Assembly: GCA_025499705.1 (NCBI GenBank)
Contig: JAFMVE010000007.1
Span: 62,001 to 126,000 of the forward strand
Length of the DNA stretch: 64,000 nucleotides
Direction: 5' to 3'
DNA from: Carboxylicivirga caseinilyticus
Lineage (GTDB): Bacteria; Bacteroidota; Bacteroidia; Bacteroidales; Marinilabiliaceae
Shown here: piece after piece, positions 53,404 to 63,443 of the stretch
Layout of the letters: each line of letters starts with the position of its first letter
How positions within the stretch are numbered: the stretch's first letter is position 1
Program-made: the position numbers and the translations under genes
Notes under the pieces: generated by a model
Databases searched by the model: none
Told to the model about the DNA's origin: nothing
What the model saw: the letters and a program-made list of their open reading frames with translations, nothing else

Positions 53404-55482
53404 TTATTCAATCCAAACGGTTACGCCGGCTGGTTGTAACACCTTTTCTCCAATCAAAATGGTTGCCTTGTTATCCAGATTCAACTCATAATCTGTTGAT
53501 GAATAATTAACAGCTACCCAAAAGCCATCGCGATACTGAACAAATACTCCTTCAGGATAATTTTCTACACCTATATCATTAGCATTGAAAGCACTCTTAA
53601 TAATATCTTTTTCCAACTGACCATCTGTTGATTCAACACCCACATACCAAACAGTACCTTTTCCGATTTTATTTTTTAGCACACATGCCGTTCCTTTGTA
53701 GAACTGATCTTTGTATGAAGCCAACACTTCGGTATCCTTGTAAGGTTTAATCAGATCACCCCACGAACTCCAATGATAGGTTTTATCGTTCATTACAATG
53801 TTTCCCGATTTACCTCCGGGCAACATATCAAATTGCTCAATTTCTCCGCCAATCAAATCATTCATGATACCGGAGAGATTACTTTCCCATAAATGAGCAT
53901 TTTTATCTTTGGCCCCGGTTCTTGTGGAAACAATCAGATTACCCCCATTCTCAACATATTTCTTCCACTTTGCAACCAAAGCTTCATCAACCATTTCGTA
54001 AGCAGGCACTACAATAAAATGATAGTCTTCAAAATTATCTTCTTCGGTGATAAACTCAACCGGCGCACCCAATGAATGCAGAATCTGCTGATAACGTTGC
54101 ATATGCCCCCAGGTATTCCATTGATATGTCTGACACTGACGATCCAGATTCCACAAATTATCAAATGACCACATCAACCCTGTTTTACGCTTTGCCAATT
54201 TCTCAGGTGTTTTGGCTTTCTCTGAGTAATCTTTTCTTAGTTGATTTATTTCATTGATAACCTGTACATATTCCTTTCCACCTTGACTTAAGGTAATGCC
54301 GTCAGTAGTTACAATACCATGATGGTATTGCTCAGATCCATATAAAACCTGACGATAGCGATACGTGCAGGCAAACGAACTGCCTCCAGCAAAGCAATGC
54401 CACAACCACATTCTTACCGTTCCCGGTTGAAGCAGTGAATTATGATTGGCCCAGTTAACCTGCCCCGGTTGCAACTCCATCACGCCAGTTAAACCATCTA
54501 CAGACTTGTAATAATCATTAGCATACATCAAAACCGAATAATCTCCCAACCTGAATCCCAGATCGCCCAGATTACTGCTTCCATAATTCGGATAAGCTGT
54601 AAATGAAGCAAAATCCATTTTTGTGCTTCTTCGGGGATCTGTTTGTCCACCTTTTGCAACATAATTGGTTGTGATATACTGTGATGGAACGATGTACTTT
54701 CTCAACTCTTCGGCCTGAAAATCCAGAAAAGCAGCTTGTGTGTCAGCGGTAAATCGTTTATAATCCAGTATGGCTATTGGATTTGTCCCCCACCATCCTA
54801 CGGAAGTGGCATTGTAAATATGCACCTCATCAAACGATGCAAATAACTGACTCCAGAATCGAGTACCCCAAGCCTGATTTAAAGCTTCAATAGTTGTATA
54901 TTTCTTTTGCAACCACTTTATAAAAGCCTTTTGAGCCGATGGACTGTAATCTTCCTTGGCCTCTGGTTCATTATCAATCTGCCAGCCAATTACTGTTTTG
55001 TTTTTACCATATCGTTTGGCCATTATGGCGACGATCAGTTGTGTTTTTTCTAAAAAAACCGGATTTGACAACGACATATTGGCACGTGTTCCATGTTGTT
55101 CGCGCTGATAGTTAGCATCCATCAGATATATTTCGGGATATTTGATGCCCATCCAGACAGGAGGACAAGGAGTTGGTGTGCCCAAAATAACCTTCAACTT
55201 ATATTTTTTAGCCAGCTCAATGACTTTATCCAACCAGGCAAAATCATAAACACCTTCCTCAGGTTCCATCATAGCCCAGGCAAATTCAGCCATATGGATA
55301 AATTCAAATCCATGATTGGCAATGTTTTTAATATCCCGGTCCCATTGATCAGGATTCCAGTGCTCAGGATAATAATATACCCCGACAGACATTAAATCTT
55401 TCTTCTTAAAAAATTCTTGTGCATTGGTACTTAATGAAATTATAGCTACCAACGACAGAAATAAAATCTTTCTAAAATTCAT
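53404..55482 (-). CDS. Exported GH42 beta-galactosidase
   Basis: 692-residue GH42 enzyme with signal peptide (LSTNAQ). Clan GH-A barrel (about 30-390): GVYYYPEHWNPDQWDRDI, acid/base Glu172 in WQIDNEPE, nucleophile Glu336 in TGVMELQPGQVNW. The trimerisation domain (about 420-620; EDNFEDYHFIVVPAYEMVDEALV) and a small C-terminal beta domain follow. It removes terminal beta-galactose (family knowledge), for example from galactosylated side chains. The export signal is less usual, as many GH42 enzymes are cytoplasmic. It begins 3 bp after the GH3 gene, so the two are cotranscribed. Confidence 0.93.
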   Translation of the reverse strand: MNFRKILFLSLVAIISLSTNAQEFFKKKDLMSVGVYYYPEHWNPDQWDRDIKNIANHGFEFIHMAEFAWAMMEPEEGVYDFAWLDKVIELAKKYKLKVILGTPTPCPPVWMGIKYPEIYLMDANYQREQHGTRANMSLSNPVFLEKTQLIVAIMAKRYGKNKTVIGWQIDNEPEAKEDYSPSAQKAFIKWLQKKYTTIEALNQAWGTRFWSQLFASFDEVHIYNATSVGWWGTNPIAILDYKRFTADTQAAFLDFQAEELRKYIVPSQYITTNYVAKGGQTDPRRSTKMDFASFTAYPNYGSSNLGDLGFRLGDYSVLMYANDYYKSVDGLTGVMELQPGQVNWANHNSLLQPGTVRMWLWHCFAGGSSFACTYRYRQVLYGSEQYHHGIVTTDGITLSQGGKEYVQVINEINQLRKDYSEKAKTPEKLAKRKTGLMWSFDNLWNLDRQCQTYQWNTWGHMQRYQQILHSLGAPVEFITEEDNFEDYHFIVVPAYEMVDEALVAKWKKYVENGGNLIVSTRTGAKDKNAHLWESNLSGIMNDLIGGEIEQFDMLPGGKSGNIVMNDKTYHWSSWGDLIKPYKDTEVLASYKDQFYKGTACVLKNKIGKGTVWYVGVESTDGQLEKDIIKSAFNANDIGVENYPEGVFVQYRDGFWVAVNYSSTDYELNLDNKATILIGEKVLQPAGVTVWIE

Positions 55483-55485
55483 ATC

Positions 55486-57621
55486 TTATTTAATCTCAAT
55501 ATTCTTTGTCAATCTGATATTATCCGATGAGCTTCCAACCATAACACTAACTGATCCTTTTTCTAGTACCATTTGCTTTTTCACTTCATCCCAATAACAA
55601 AGATCTTTTAATTTAACAGGTATTTCCAATTTTACGGTTTTTCCTTTTTTGATATTAACACGTTGAAAGCCTTTTAATTCTTTAATCGGTCTGATCACTT
55701 TAGTATCAGGAAACGAAACATATACCTGAACAACCTCTTCTCCATCAAAATCACCAATATTGGCAATATCTAAGGACACCATGATTTGATCATCCGATTT
55801 ATTTAACTCTAAATTTTCATACTCAAAACGGGTATAACTTAAACCATAACCAAAGGCAAATAGAGGCTGTTGAGTTGAGTACATATAAGTCCGGTTATTC
55901 CAGATATTGTAATCCAATAAATCGGGTAACTGGTTTTCATTCATGGGCCATGTTTGTACCAGTCGGCCTGCAGGGTTATAATCACCAGAGAGTACATCCG
56001 CCAGGGCATGTCCCATCTCCTGACTATTGTGTGTGATATGAACTATAGCCGGCAAATTATGGTGTGACCAGTTAATTGCATATGGAAAATTACTCACCAA
56101 TACCAAAACTGTATTTTGATTTTGTTCAAAAACCTTTTTAATCCATTCTTCATCTTCAAGATTGATGGATTTTCGATCAACCGACTCTTTCCCATAACTA
56201 TCACGTGTTACCTTTGCCCATCCGGCATTTCCTGTCGGGTGATTTCCACCAAAAACCAAAACCAAATCAGCTTCTTTAGCCGCAACAAGTGCTTCGTTCA
56301 TTAGTGAATCTGGAACATAGGTAATTTCCATATCCTTTCCGAACCGTTCCTTCAAGCCTTGCAAGGGAGTTACTAAATAGGGAGCAGAACCCGAATACCA
56401 ATCCAATAAAACCTGATCAACCAATTGTCCAATCACAGCAATCTTCTTTACTTTCTCTTTAGTAATGGGCAGAGTTGAATTTTCATTTTTCAGTAGCACA
56501 ATCGACTTCTGTGTTGCTTCTCTTACTATTTTTTTATTCCTATCAGTCAACCATGGTTCAACTTCATTATTCTTTCCGATGGTGGCATATGGATTTTGAG
56601 ATTCTTCATCCAACAAACCTAATTTTATCATCACCCGAAAAACGCCACGTAAAACCTCATCAATCTCGTCTTCAGAAACAAATCCTTTTTCAACTCCTTT
56701 GGTAATGGCTGTTTTATAATCATCCAAAAACTGATTAATACCGGATTTAACTGCCATGGATGCTCCCATCTCGATTGAATCATAGTATTTATGATCGGAG
56801 ATTAACAATTTCAGAGCACCACCATCAGTACATATAATTCCGTTTTGCCCCCATTCGTCAACTGTTAATTCCTTTAACAGCGGACTAACCATCATTGGAA
56901 CTTCGTTCACCTTATTATAAGCAGCCATATAAGCTCTTGATCCACCTTCTTCTACTCCCATTTGAAAAGGCAAAGCATAATACTCACGCAACTGACGTTG
57001 ATTAAAATTGGAGCTTGACCAGGTACGACTATCCTCGTTGCTGTTAGCCAGAAAATGCTTCATCAATGAAGCTACCTGCCAATGATCAGGATCAGGTCCT
57101 TGTAAACCTTTGATAAAAGCCACCGACATGGTTCCGACTAAAAACGGATCTTCGCCATAACACTCTTCTGTTCTGCCCCATCGCGGATCGCGACCAAGAT
57201 CAGCATTAGGCGCACGCACAACCAATCCTCCCCTTTTATATTTGGGCGATTGAGCCATATAACGAACTTCATACCCTTCAATTTCACCCATTTGACGCAT
57301 CAGGGTAGTATCCCATGTTTGCCCCATTCCATACGATTGAGGGAAAGTAGTTGTGGGTACAGGATTCCCTCTGCCCCAGTTACCGGGTTCACCCATTGCC
57401 AGTCCATGCAATCCTTCAACATGACCAGTTGCTTCAATTCCCAAACGAGGCACGGAAGGATTTGTGCTTAAACAAACAATTTTCTCATCCAACGTCATTA
57501 AAGAAAGTAGGTTGTCAATCCTTTTTTCTGTATCCAGTTTCGGATTCTTAAACGGAAAGGATTGAGAAAAAAGCGAAACAGGAAAAACGAAACAAAGCAA
57601 TATATATGCAATTCGTATCAT
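55486..57621 (-). CDS. GH3 beta-xylosidase-like enzyme
   Basis: 711-residue exported GH3 (signal peptide VSLFSQ). The N-terminal barrel carries EATGHVEGLHGLAMG, DLGRDPRWGRTEECYGEDP and MKHFLANSNE. The presumed nucleophile is Asp266 in GIICTDGGALKLL, where Gly-Gly replaces the Trp-Gly of typical beta-glucosidases; this, and the HVEGLHG motif, recall beta-xylosidase-type GH3 proteins. Sandwich and fibronectin-like (ANIGDFDGEEVVQVYVSFP) domains follow. The xylosidase assignment is inference. It lies between GH31 and GH42 genes in one transcription unit. Confidence 0.88.
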   Translation of the reverse strand: MIRIAYILLCFVFPVSLFSQSFPFKNPKLDTEKRIDNLLSLMTLDEKIVCLSTNPSVPRLGIEATGHVEGLHGLAMGEPGNWGRGNPVPTTTFPQSYGMGQTWDTTLMRQMGEIEGYEVRYMAQSPKYKRGGLVVRAPNADLGRDPRWGRTEECYGEDPFLVGTMSVAFIKGLQGPDPDHWQVASLMKHFLANSNEDSRTWSSSNFNQRQLREYYALPFQMGVEEGGSRAYMAAYNKVNEVPMMVSPLLKELTVDEWGQNGIICTDGGALKLLISDHKYYDSIEMGASMAVKSGINQFLDDYKTAITKGVEKGFVSEDEIDEVLRGVFRVMIKLGLLDEESQNPYATIGKNNEVEPWLTDRNKKIVREATQKSIVLLKNENSTLPITKEKVKKIAVIGQLVDQVLLDWYSGSAPYLVTPLQGLKERFGKDMEITYVPDSLMNEALVAAKEADLVLVFGGNHPTGNAGWAKVTRDSYGKESVDRKSINLEDEEWIKKVFEQNQNTVLVLVSNFPYAINWSHHNLPAIVHITHNSQEMGHALADVLSGDYNPAGRLVQTWPMNENQLPDLLDYNIWNNRTYMYSTQQPLFAFGYGLSYTRFEYENLELNKSDDQIMVSLDIANIGDFDGEEVVQVYVSFPDTKVIRPIKELKGFQRVNIKKGKTVKLEIPVKLKDLCYWDEVKKQMVLEKGSVSVMVGSSSDNIRLTKNIEIK

Positions 57622-57636
57622 GAAAATTAATAATAA

Positions 57637-57664
57637 GGGAAGTCCTGTTTTAACAATACTTCCC
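57637..57664 (-). promoter_or_regulatory. Weak hairpin between GH31 and GH3 genes
   Basis: GGGAAGT (57637-57643) pairs with ACTTCCC (57658-57664) over a 14-nt loop, 10 bp after the GH31 stop. Short stem, modest tail; at most partial termination. Confidence 0.45.
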
Positions 57665-57674
57665 GGATTTATTC

Positions 57675-60062
57675 TTATTTATTCTCAGTCAAGCTGAAGG
57701 TGACTCCTTTAACAGAACCTTTTGTTAAGGATAGCTGATCATCTTTCTTTTCAACACTAACCTCAACCAATTCATTGTTTGATGGTAAACAGATAAATCC
57801 ACCTGCTTTACTTGAATCACCGCAGAAAGTTCGCAATTCTAATTTTGACCAATCCATATCTTTAGTACTCTGAGCAAGTTTAATATGGGGAATAATGCTT
57901 CCTTCGCGCACCAGCATCACAATTGGAATATCGCCTGCCTCAATGGCATGCCAACCTTCTGCATACAATTTACCTGTCTGATAATCTATCCAGTTTCCTT
58001 TTGGCAGATACACATTACGTTTGGTTACTGCTTCAAAAAGTGGAGCCACCAGAATATCGGAACCAAACAAATACTCATCATCCACTAGCCAGGCACCCGG
58101 ATCATCAGGAAACTCAACAAATAAAGCACGCATCATAGGCAAACCTTGCTCTGTACATTGTTTTGCCTGAGCATAAATATATGGCATCAGCTCGTAGCGC
58201 ATATTATCAGCCTTTTTGAAGTCTTCCAGAAAACTTTCACCATATTCCCATGGCTCTTTTGGCGGCGCTCCATGACTACGGGTGTGAGATGTTAACATGC
58301 CAAAAGGAGTCCAGCGACGGTATAGTTCCTCAGGTGTTTTTAAAACAAAACCTCCTATATCGTGACTCCAGAATGAAAATCCACTCAATCCAATGGATAA
58401 TCCACCTCGTAAAGCAGCGGCCATAGCTGTATTTGTATTGGCAGGATCGCCTCCCCAATGTAAAGGATATCGCTGACTACCAGCCCAGGTGCTTCGTGCC
58501 CACATTATCTGTTCGCCTTTAATCTCTTTGGTAATATCTGCAACGGCTTTATTATATCGTAATGGATACAGGTTATGCTCGTAAAACCCTGTTCGCCCGG
58601 ATGCATAAATACCATTGTAAGGAGCAGCCTCGCCAAAATCAACTTTAATGGCACCAACACCCAACTTCAATAAATCACCTATCTTCGCCTGATACCACTC
58701 AACCGTTTCAGGGTTCGAAAAATCCAATACCGCATCTTCGTATGGTAGATTTCCTTTGGCATTTTTCACATACAATTCTTTTTCAACAATCTCATTAAAC
58801 AAGGTATTTTGAGGAACAAAATAAGGCAATTGCCACAAACAGGTTTGAAAACCCTGCTTTTTCAGATCTTTAATCATCAACGCCGCATCATCAAAACGCG
58901 ATTCAGAGAATTGATAATCGCAGCGCCAGTCCGTTTCGAACCAACCCGTGTCGAAATGAATCACATCACAAGGCACTTCATTATCACGAAGCTTCTTAGC
59001 TACTTCTCGCCCTTCCTGTTCTGAGAAATAAGTTATACGACTCATCCAGAAACCAAAACTCCAAAGTGGTGGCATAGCTGCCTTTCCTGTTAAATCGGTA
59101 TACTCATCCAAAATATCTTTAGGATCGCCCAGAAAGACAAATAAATCCAGCGTTTCATCTCCAATCATTAAGGAATTAACACCACTGAAATACTTACCAA
59201 AATCACAGGTTATAGGAGTTGAAGTATGCATAAACATTCCGTAACCTCGGTTACTCATAAAAAACGGAATGGGTTTATACATGGTTTCGTTCTGTATACC
59301 GTTGGCATCATCGGTACATAGCACCACTTTTTGCCCTCGCTTATTAAACTCAGTATATGACTCACCACAACCGAAAATCATTTCGTTTGGCTCCAATGTA
59401 AAAGCTGCATTCACACTACGTGAATAATCCGAAGCCCTGCGCACAAAAGAAAATGGCATGATGGGCGTATAAGTGGTTTCGGCATTATCGATATGATGAT
59501 TGGTTTGCGTCAGCAATTTTCCTTGATTATTATAAAACGAAACGCGCCATGGATTAACACTGATAACCACCTTTCCATATTTCGAAGTATAAATATGTTT
59601 GCCTTCTTCTGATGAATACTTCCACGAATGATCGACCGGAGCGGTGCCATTAACCAACATTAATGAAGGCTGATTAACCGTTTTATCGATACCTGTTTGC
59701 ATCTGCAGACGCACTGTTCGAGGTGAAACAAATTCAAGCTTAAAAGGCAAAGTTGGTGATGCCTGGTATTCACCTTCGGGAAATTCATTGGGCGTTACCG
59801 GACGTAATACACCCAGCATATTATTGAAAGCATAGCGGGTCTTATATTCATACCTCGAATATTTAACCTTACCAACTCCGGTATTTGGATTGAAAGACGA
59901 AAGTTCTTCAGCAAAATAATAGGTATTCTTAAAGTCATAGAAATCTTTACTGATGTCGACAGGCTCATTTACCAAGCCGTGATTTTGTAATTGGGCAAAG
60001 ATTTGGTGTGATTCGAAAAGCAAAACACATAAAGGAATCAACCAATAGAATTGTTTCTTCAT
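57675..60062 (-). CDS. GH31 alpha-xylosidase
   Basis: 795-residue exported GH31 (signal peptide HQIFAQ). N-terminal beta-sandwich (about 30-320), (beta/alpha)8 domain (about 330-680) with DVIHFDTGWFETDWR, nucleophile Asp475 in AIKVDFGEAAPYNG and acid/base Asp539 in HWGGDPANT, plus LTSHTRSHGAPPKEPWEYG. The VDFGE and HWGGD contexts are those of YicI-type alpha-xylosidases rather than alpha-glucosidases. It would release alpha-1,6-xylose from xyloglucan oligosaccharides, or a similar alpha-xylosyl group. First gene of GH31 > GH3 > GH42, with a terminator just upstream. Confidence 0.93.
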   Translation of the reverse strand: MKKQFYWLIPLCVLLFESHQIFAQLQNHGLVNEPVDISKDFYDFKNTYYFAEELSSFNPNTGVGKVKYSRYEYKTRYAFNNMLGVLRPVTPNEFPEGEYQASPTLPFKLEFVSPRTVRLQMQTGIDKTVNQPSLMLVNGTAPVDHSWKYSSEEGKHIYTSKYGKVVISVNPWRVSFYNNQGKLLTQTNHHIDNAETTYTPIMPFSFVRRASDYSRSVNAAFTLEPNEMIFGCGESYTEFNKRGQKVVLCTDDANGIQNETMYKPIPFFMSNRGYGMFMHTSTPITCDFGKYFSGVNSLMIGDETLDLFVFLGDPKDILDEYTDLTGKAAMPPLWSFGFWMSRITYFSEQEGREVAKKLRDNEVPCDVIHFDTGWFETDWRCDYQFSESRFDDAALMIKDLKKQGFQTCLWQLPYFVPQNTLFNEIVEKELYVKNAKGNLPYEDAVLDFSNPETVEWYQAKIGDLLKLGVGAIKVDFGEAAPYNGIYASGRTGFYEHNLYPLRYNKAVADITKEIKGEQIMWARSTWAGSQRYPLHWGGDPANTNTAMAAALRGGLSIGLSGFSFWSHDIGGFVLKTPEELYRRWTPFGMLTSHTRSHGAPPKEPWEYGESFLEDFKKADNMRYELMPYIYAQAKQCTEQGLPMMRALFVEFPDDPGAWLVDDEYLFGSDILVAPLFEAVTKRNVYLPKGNWIDYQTGKLYAEGWHAIEAGDIPIVMLVREGSIIPHIKLAQSTKDMDWSKLELRTFCGDSSKAGGFICLPSNNELVEVSVEKKDDQLSLTKGSVKGVTFSLTENK

Positions 60063-60172
60063 TACTCTTAAGATTTAGTTCTTTGGATTTACACCGTAAA
60101 ATTACATCTACCTGCAAGTTATGAAGTGTATAAAATGTTAACAATGGCTGACATTAGGTTTTTGAAAAACAA

Positions 60173-60202
60173 AAAGCAGAAGAACCGGAATCCTTCTGCT
60201 TT
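60173..60202 (-). terminator. Intrinsic terminator after the GH2 gene
   Basis: AAAGCAGAAG (60173-60182) pairs with CTTCTGCTTT (60193-60202) across 10 nt, followed on the minus strand by a long T-rich tail. Confidence 0.88.
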
Positions 60203-60231
60203 CATAAAAATTGATCTATACATTAAAACAA

Positions 60232-63042
60232 TTATTCAACCGTAATAATAAGTTTTGTGCCTTTAAGTCCGTTGGATGTTGCATTTAAAATAATTTCTCC
60301 TGCCCCCCTCTCATCTGGTTGAACAATAACCTGTGCCAATCCATTGAATAATTTTCTTTTCCACTGATCAGCACCTTTCACCATTTGAATATCGCCTAAA
60401 TGCTTATTTGGTTCGTCCCATTGATTTGGTGGTGCTAAAGGTAATCCAACTAAAACAAGATTATTAGTACCTTCTTTCAATAACGAATTATCAATCTTGA
60501 ACACTGCCATATTATCTAAATCTCCTTCAATAGGTTGAATATTTACTCCATTTAAATATGCCTGCAGATTATCTCCAACTTTTTTAGAGTACCAGATGAA
60601 TTGACCGTTGGTCACATCTTCTTTTGAAAGATCAAATTCTGTTACCATCATTTTATTCTTCGAATCTTTCTCTAAAATAGCTGTTGCAGCTTCTGGCAGA
60701 TCCACCTCTATTTCTCCTAAATCGTATTTCCTAATCTTAGGCGTTTGAATAACTTTATAATCATCAATAAATTTATCTTTTTCCAATGAAGTTGGATTTC
60801 CGTTACCAACGCCAATTAGTTTTCCTGGTCCTTCTAATGTAAACTCTATTAAATTATCAGCTACTGGCACTGCCCGGCCTTTTTTATCCAATACTTTAAC
60901 GGTTACAACAGAAACATCGTTGGCACAATTTTTCAACATGGTTTTATGCCCTGCTAACTCAATCTTATATGGATCAGTAGTTGTTTCAACAATCTCCTCC
61001 ATTATTTTTTCCCCATTGGCATAACCAACCGCTTTTAATTTTCCAGGTTGATAAACAACAGGCCACTCCAAATGACCATTAACCTCCATACTTTTTCGAC
61101 CTTGTGTTTTACCATTAAGGAATAACTCCACTTCCTCACAGTTGCTGTATGCCCAAACCTGTATGGTATCACCTTCTTTTCCAGTCCAGTTCCAGTGAGG
61201 AAGCAAATGTAAAACAGGCTCATTACCCCACCACGATTTCAGGTAGAAAACATTGTCTTTTGGGAAACCACATAAATCCATCATACCAAAATACGAAGTG
61301 ATAGATGGCCATGCATAAGGTGTTGGTTCACCTCTATAATCAAAACCAGTCCAGATAAACATTCCAGCCAGGTAATCACGTTCAGCATAATGCTTCCAGC
61401 TGGTCTCAATTGTTTCCCATGTTGGACGAGGTAAATGATCGTAAGCTCTCATATAGTGCTTTTCAGGATCATCAAAATAAATCCCACGGGTTGCCCAGGT
61501 AGAACCTTCCTCTGTACCCATTGAGGGTTGATTTGGAAATAACTCGTGATGCTTATCGGTATCCCATTGTCCCAGGTAATTGTAACCCATCACTTCAACT
61601 GCAGCAGAAACACCCTGATTACAACCACCGCTAACAGCAGTATTCATCGGCCGGGTCGGATCAATGGTTCGGGCAAAATTTTGCATCGTAGTGGTGATTC
61701 TCTCACCCAAAACATTACACTCAATGCCCCATTCTTCATTACCCATGGACCAAACAAAAATACTAGGATGATTACGGTCACGACGGATCAATCGCTCTAC
61801 CTCATCAAAAGCTTCCTGATGGCTCCCCATTAATCGATTTTCGTCGATAACCAAAATTCCCATTTCGTCACACATAGACAATAACTCAGGTGTTGCCGGA
61901 TTATGTGAACTTCGATAAGCATTACTTCCAAAATTCTTCAGTTGTTGCAAACGCCAGCGAATTAACTCATCAGGCATAGCACAACCCACACCAGCATGAT
62001 CCTGATGATTATTGGTTCCTTTTAGTTTTACATGTTTGCCATTTAAGAAAAATCCTTTATCAGCATCAAAATAAACTGTTCTAAAACCAGTACGGGTCTT
62101 ATATTCATCTACTACATTTCCATCCACTAAAATTTGAGTAATAACGGTATGTAAGTATGGATCCTCAAGTGACCATAAATGAGGATTACTAACAACCATT
62201 GATAAATCCACTTCACCTTTTGCCATTGCTGCTAAAGTATTTTCTTCACTTTTAGCCTCAGCCAAAACTTTACCCTCAGCATTGATTACTTGCTGACTAA
62301 CAACAAATATTGATGAATCTATTCCTCGATTTTCAATCTCTGTTTTAACGGTAACGTTGGCTTTATCAGCATCGATATCAGCATAAACAAAGGTTCCGTC
62401 TTTTTGAACATGTAAAGGCGATGTCTTGCGCAGCCAAACGTGGCGATAGATCCCTGCTCCTTCGTAATACCAACCTTCTTCGATGGTAACATCAGCCCGA
62501 ACAGCAACAACATTCTCTCCACCATAATTTAATAGGTCTGTAATATTATAACCGAAGCTCTGATAACCGCTTGACTCATTCCCCAGATAATGTCCGTTAA
62601 CCCAAACCATAGCATCCCGCGAAACTCCATCGAAATCAATAAAAATCTGATTGCCAAAATCCTTCTCATCAATCGTAAAATGCTTTCGATACCAACCCAC
62701 ACTAACATCCGGAAAATTTCGACCTACTGCCTTATAACCATGGCTATGGCTGCCTTTGGCATCAAAAGGAACTTCTACTGCCCAATCGTGAGGTATATTC
62801 AACTGACGCCATGTTCTGTCGTCGAATGAAACAGCTGCAGCTCCATCACCAAAACCTGCTTTTGCCAGATAGGTAAAATAGCTTGTTCCGGTGTTAAAAT
62901 CCTTTTCAAAATCGGTTGGATGCCCGTATGTAAATTTCCAATCCTTATCAAAATTGATTCTTTCTCTAACCACCTGGGCATATACACTCGGTATTAAAAC
63001 CAGTAACCCTAATAACAAAACAGTTTTTCTATTTAAACTCAT
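60232..63042 (-). CDS. GH2 beta-galactosidase
   Basis: 936-residue exported GH2 (signal peptide PSVYAQ). Sugar-binding domain (about 30-210; LNIPHDWAVE, VGWYRKHFTI), Ig-like domain (about 215-325), TIM barrel (about 330-600) with KGTNNHQDHAGVG, acid/base Glu436 in WSMGNEEWG and nucleophile Glu511 or Glu512 in MGTEEGS. C-terminal DUF4982-like (about 620-690) and Ig-like domains follow. It acts on terminal beta-galactosides in the periplasm. Own transcription unit: terminators on both sides (63344-63387 upstream, 60173-60202 downstream). Confidence 0.93.
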   Translation of the reverse strand: MSLNRKTVLLLGLLVLIPSVYAQVVRERINFDKDWKFTYGHPTDFEKDFNTGTSYFTYLAKAGFGDGAAAVSFDDRTWRQLNIPHDWAVEVPFDAKGSHSHGYKAVGRNFPDVSVGWYRKHFTIDEKDFGNQIFIDFDGVSRDAMVWVNGHYLGNESSGYQSFGYNITDLLNYGGENVVAVRADVTIEEGWYYEGAGIYRHVWLRKTSPLHVQKDGTFVYADIDADKANVTVKTEIENRGIDSSIFVVSQQVINAEGKVLAEAKSEENTLAAMAKGEVDLSMVVSNPHLWSLEDPYLHTVITQILVDGNVVDEYKTRTGFRTVYFDADKGFFLNGKHVKLKGTNNHQDHAGVGCAMPDELIRWRLQQLKNFGSNAYRSSHNPATPELLSMCDEMGILVIDENRLMGSHQEAFDEVERLIRRDRNHPSIFVWSMGNEEWGIECNVLGERITTTMQNFARTIDPTRPMNTAVSGGCNQGVSAAVEVMGYNYLGQWDTDKHHELFPNQPSMGTEEGSTWATRGIYFDDPEKHYMRAYDHLPRPTWETIETSWKHYAERDYLAGMFIWTGFDYRGEPTPYAWPSITSYFGMMDLCGFPKDNVFYLKSWWGNEPVLHLLPHWNWTGKEGDTIQVWAYSNCEEVELFLNGKTQGRKSMEVNGHLEWPVVYQPGKLKAVGYANGEKIMEEIVETTTDPYKIELAGHKTMLKNCANDVSVVTVKVLDKKGRAVPVADNLIEFTLEGPGKLIGVGNGNPTSLEKDKFIDDYKVIQTPKIRKYDLGEIEVDLPEAATAILEKDSKNKMMVTEFDLSKEDVTNGQFIWYSKKVGDNLQAYLNGVNIQPIEGDLDNMAVFKIDNSLLKEGTNNLVLVGLPLAPPNQWDEPNKHLGDIQMVKGADQWKRKLFNGLAQVIVQPDERGAGEIILNATSNGLKGTKLIITVE

Positions 63043-63443
63043 AATGATGCTATACTTTTTCTATTCCAGAAATGTACTCTTATTGTCAATGACGATTTAA
63101 TGAAAATCAATCGTTTTATTGCCGGATTGAATCAAACCAACAGTCATTAAATTAATTATTTAAATTGTTGCATGCAATTGAAACCTCATTCTATCAACAT
63201 TTGCAAAAATAATTATGATCAGATTGCTTTAAATTATTGTTTGTTTCCTATTGGGTATGTAAATGTTAATTTATCAATCATCCAATAAACCTACTCAGAT
63301 AATTAATCAACTAATAACTAGTACTTAGATAAAATATTCAAACAAAAAAAATGTCACAAGACAATTAAAGTCCTGTGACATTTTTTTCTTAAATATTATT
63401 TATACTTAAAGGTAGAAAGATCTACCTGAACTACCATTTAAAG
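63043..63443. other. Promoter region of the GH2 gene
   Basis: 401 bp without a gene. It has the terminator at 63344-63387 and a perfect 10-bp palindrome TTGCATGCAA (63168-63177), a possible operator; otherwise AT-rich sequence. Confidence 0.55.
63344..63387 (-). terminator. Intrinsic terminator after the GH51 gene
   Basis: Strong stem pairing 63344-63362 with 63370-63387 (one mismatch), bounded by a run of seven A on one side and seven T on the other, so it can act in both directions. Confidence 0.9.

Noticed and set aside
29017-57621. Search for type IX secretion C-terminal domains on the esterases and glycosidases.
   Set aside because: The enzymes end in normal catalytic or fibronectin-like domains without a recognisable T9SS sorting domain.
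63168-63177. TTGCATGCAA palindrome upstream of the GH2 gene as an operator.
   Set aside because: Perfect but short and found once; noted in the region entry but not strong enough for a separate call.
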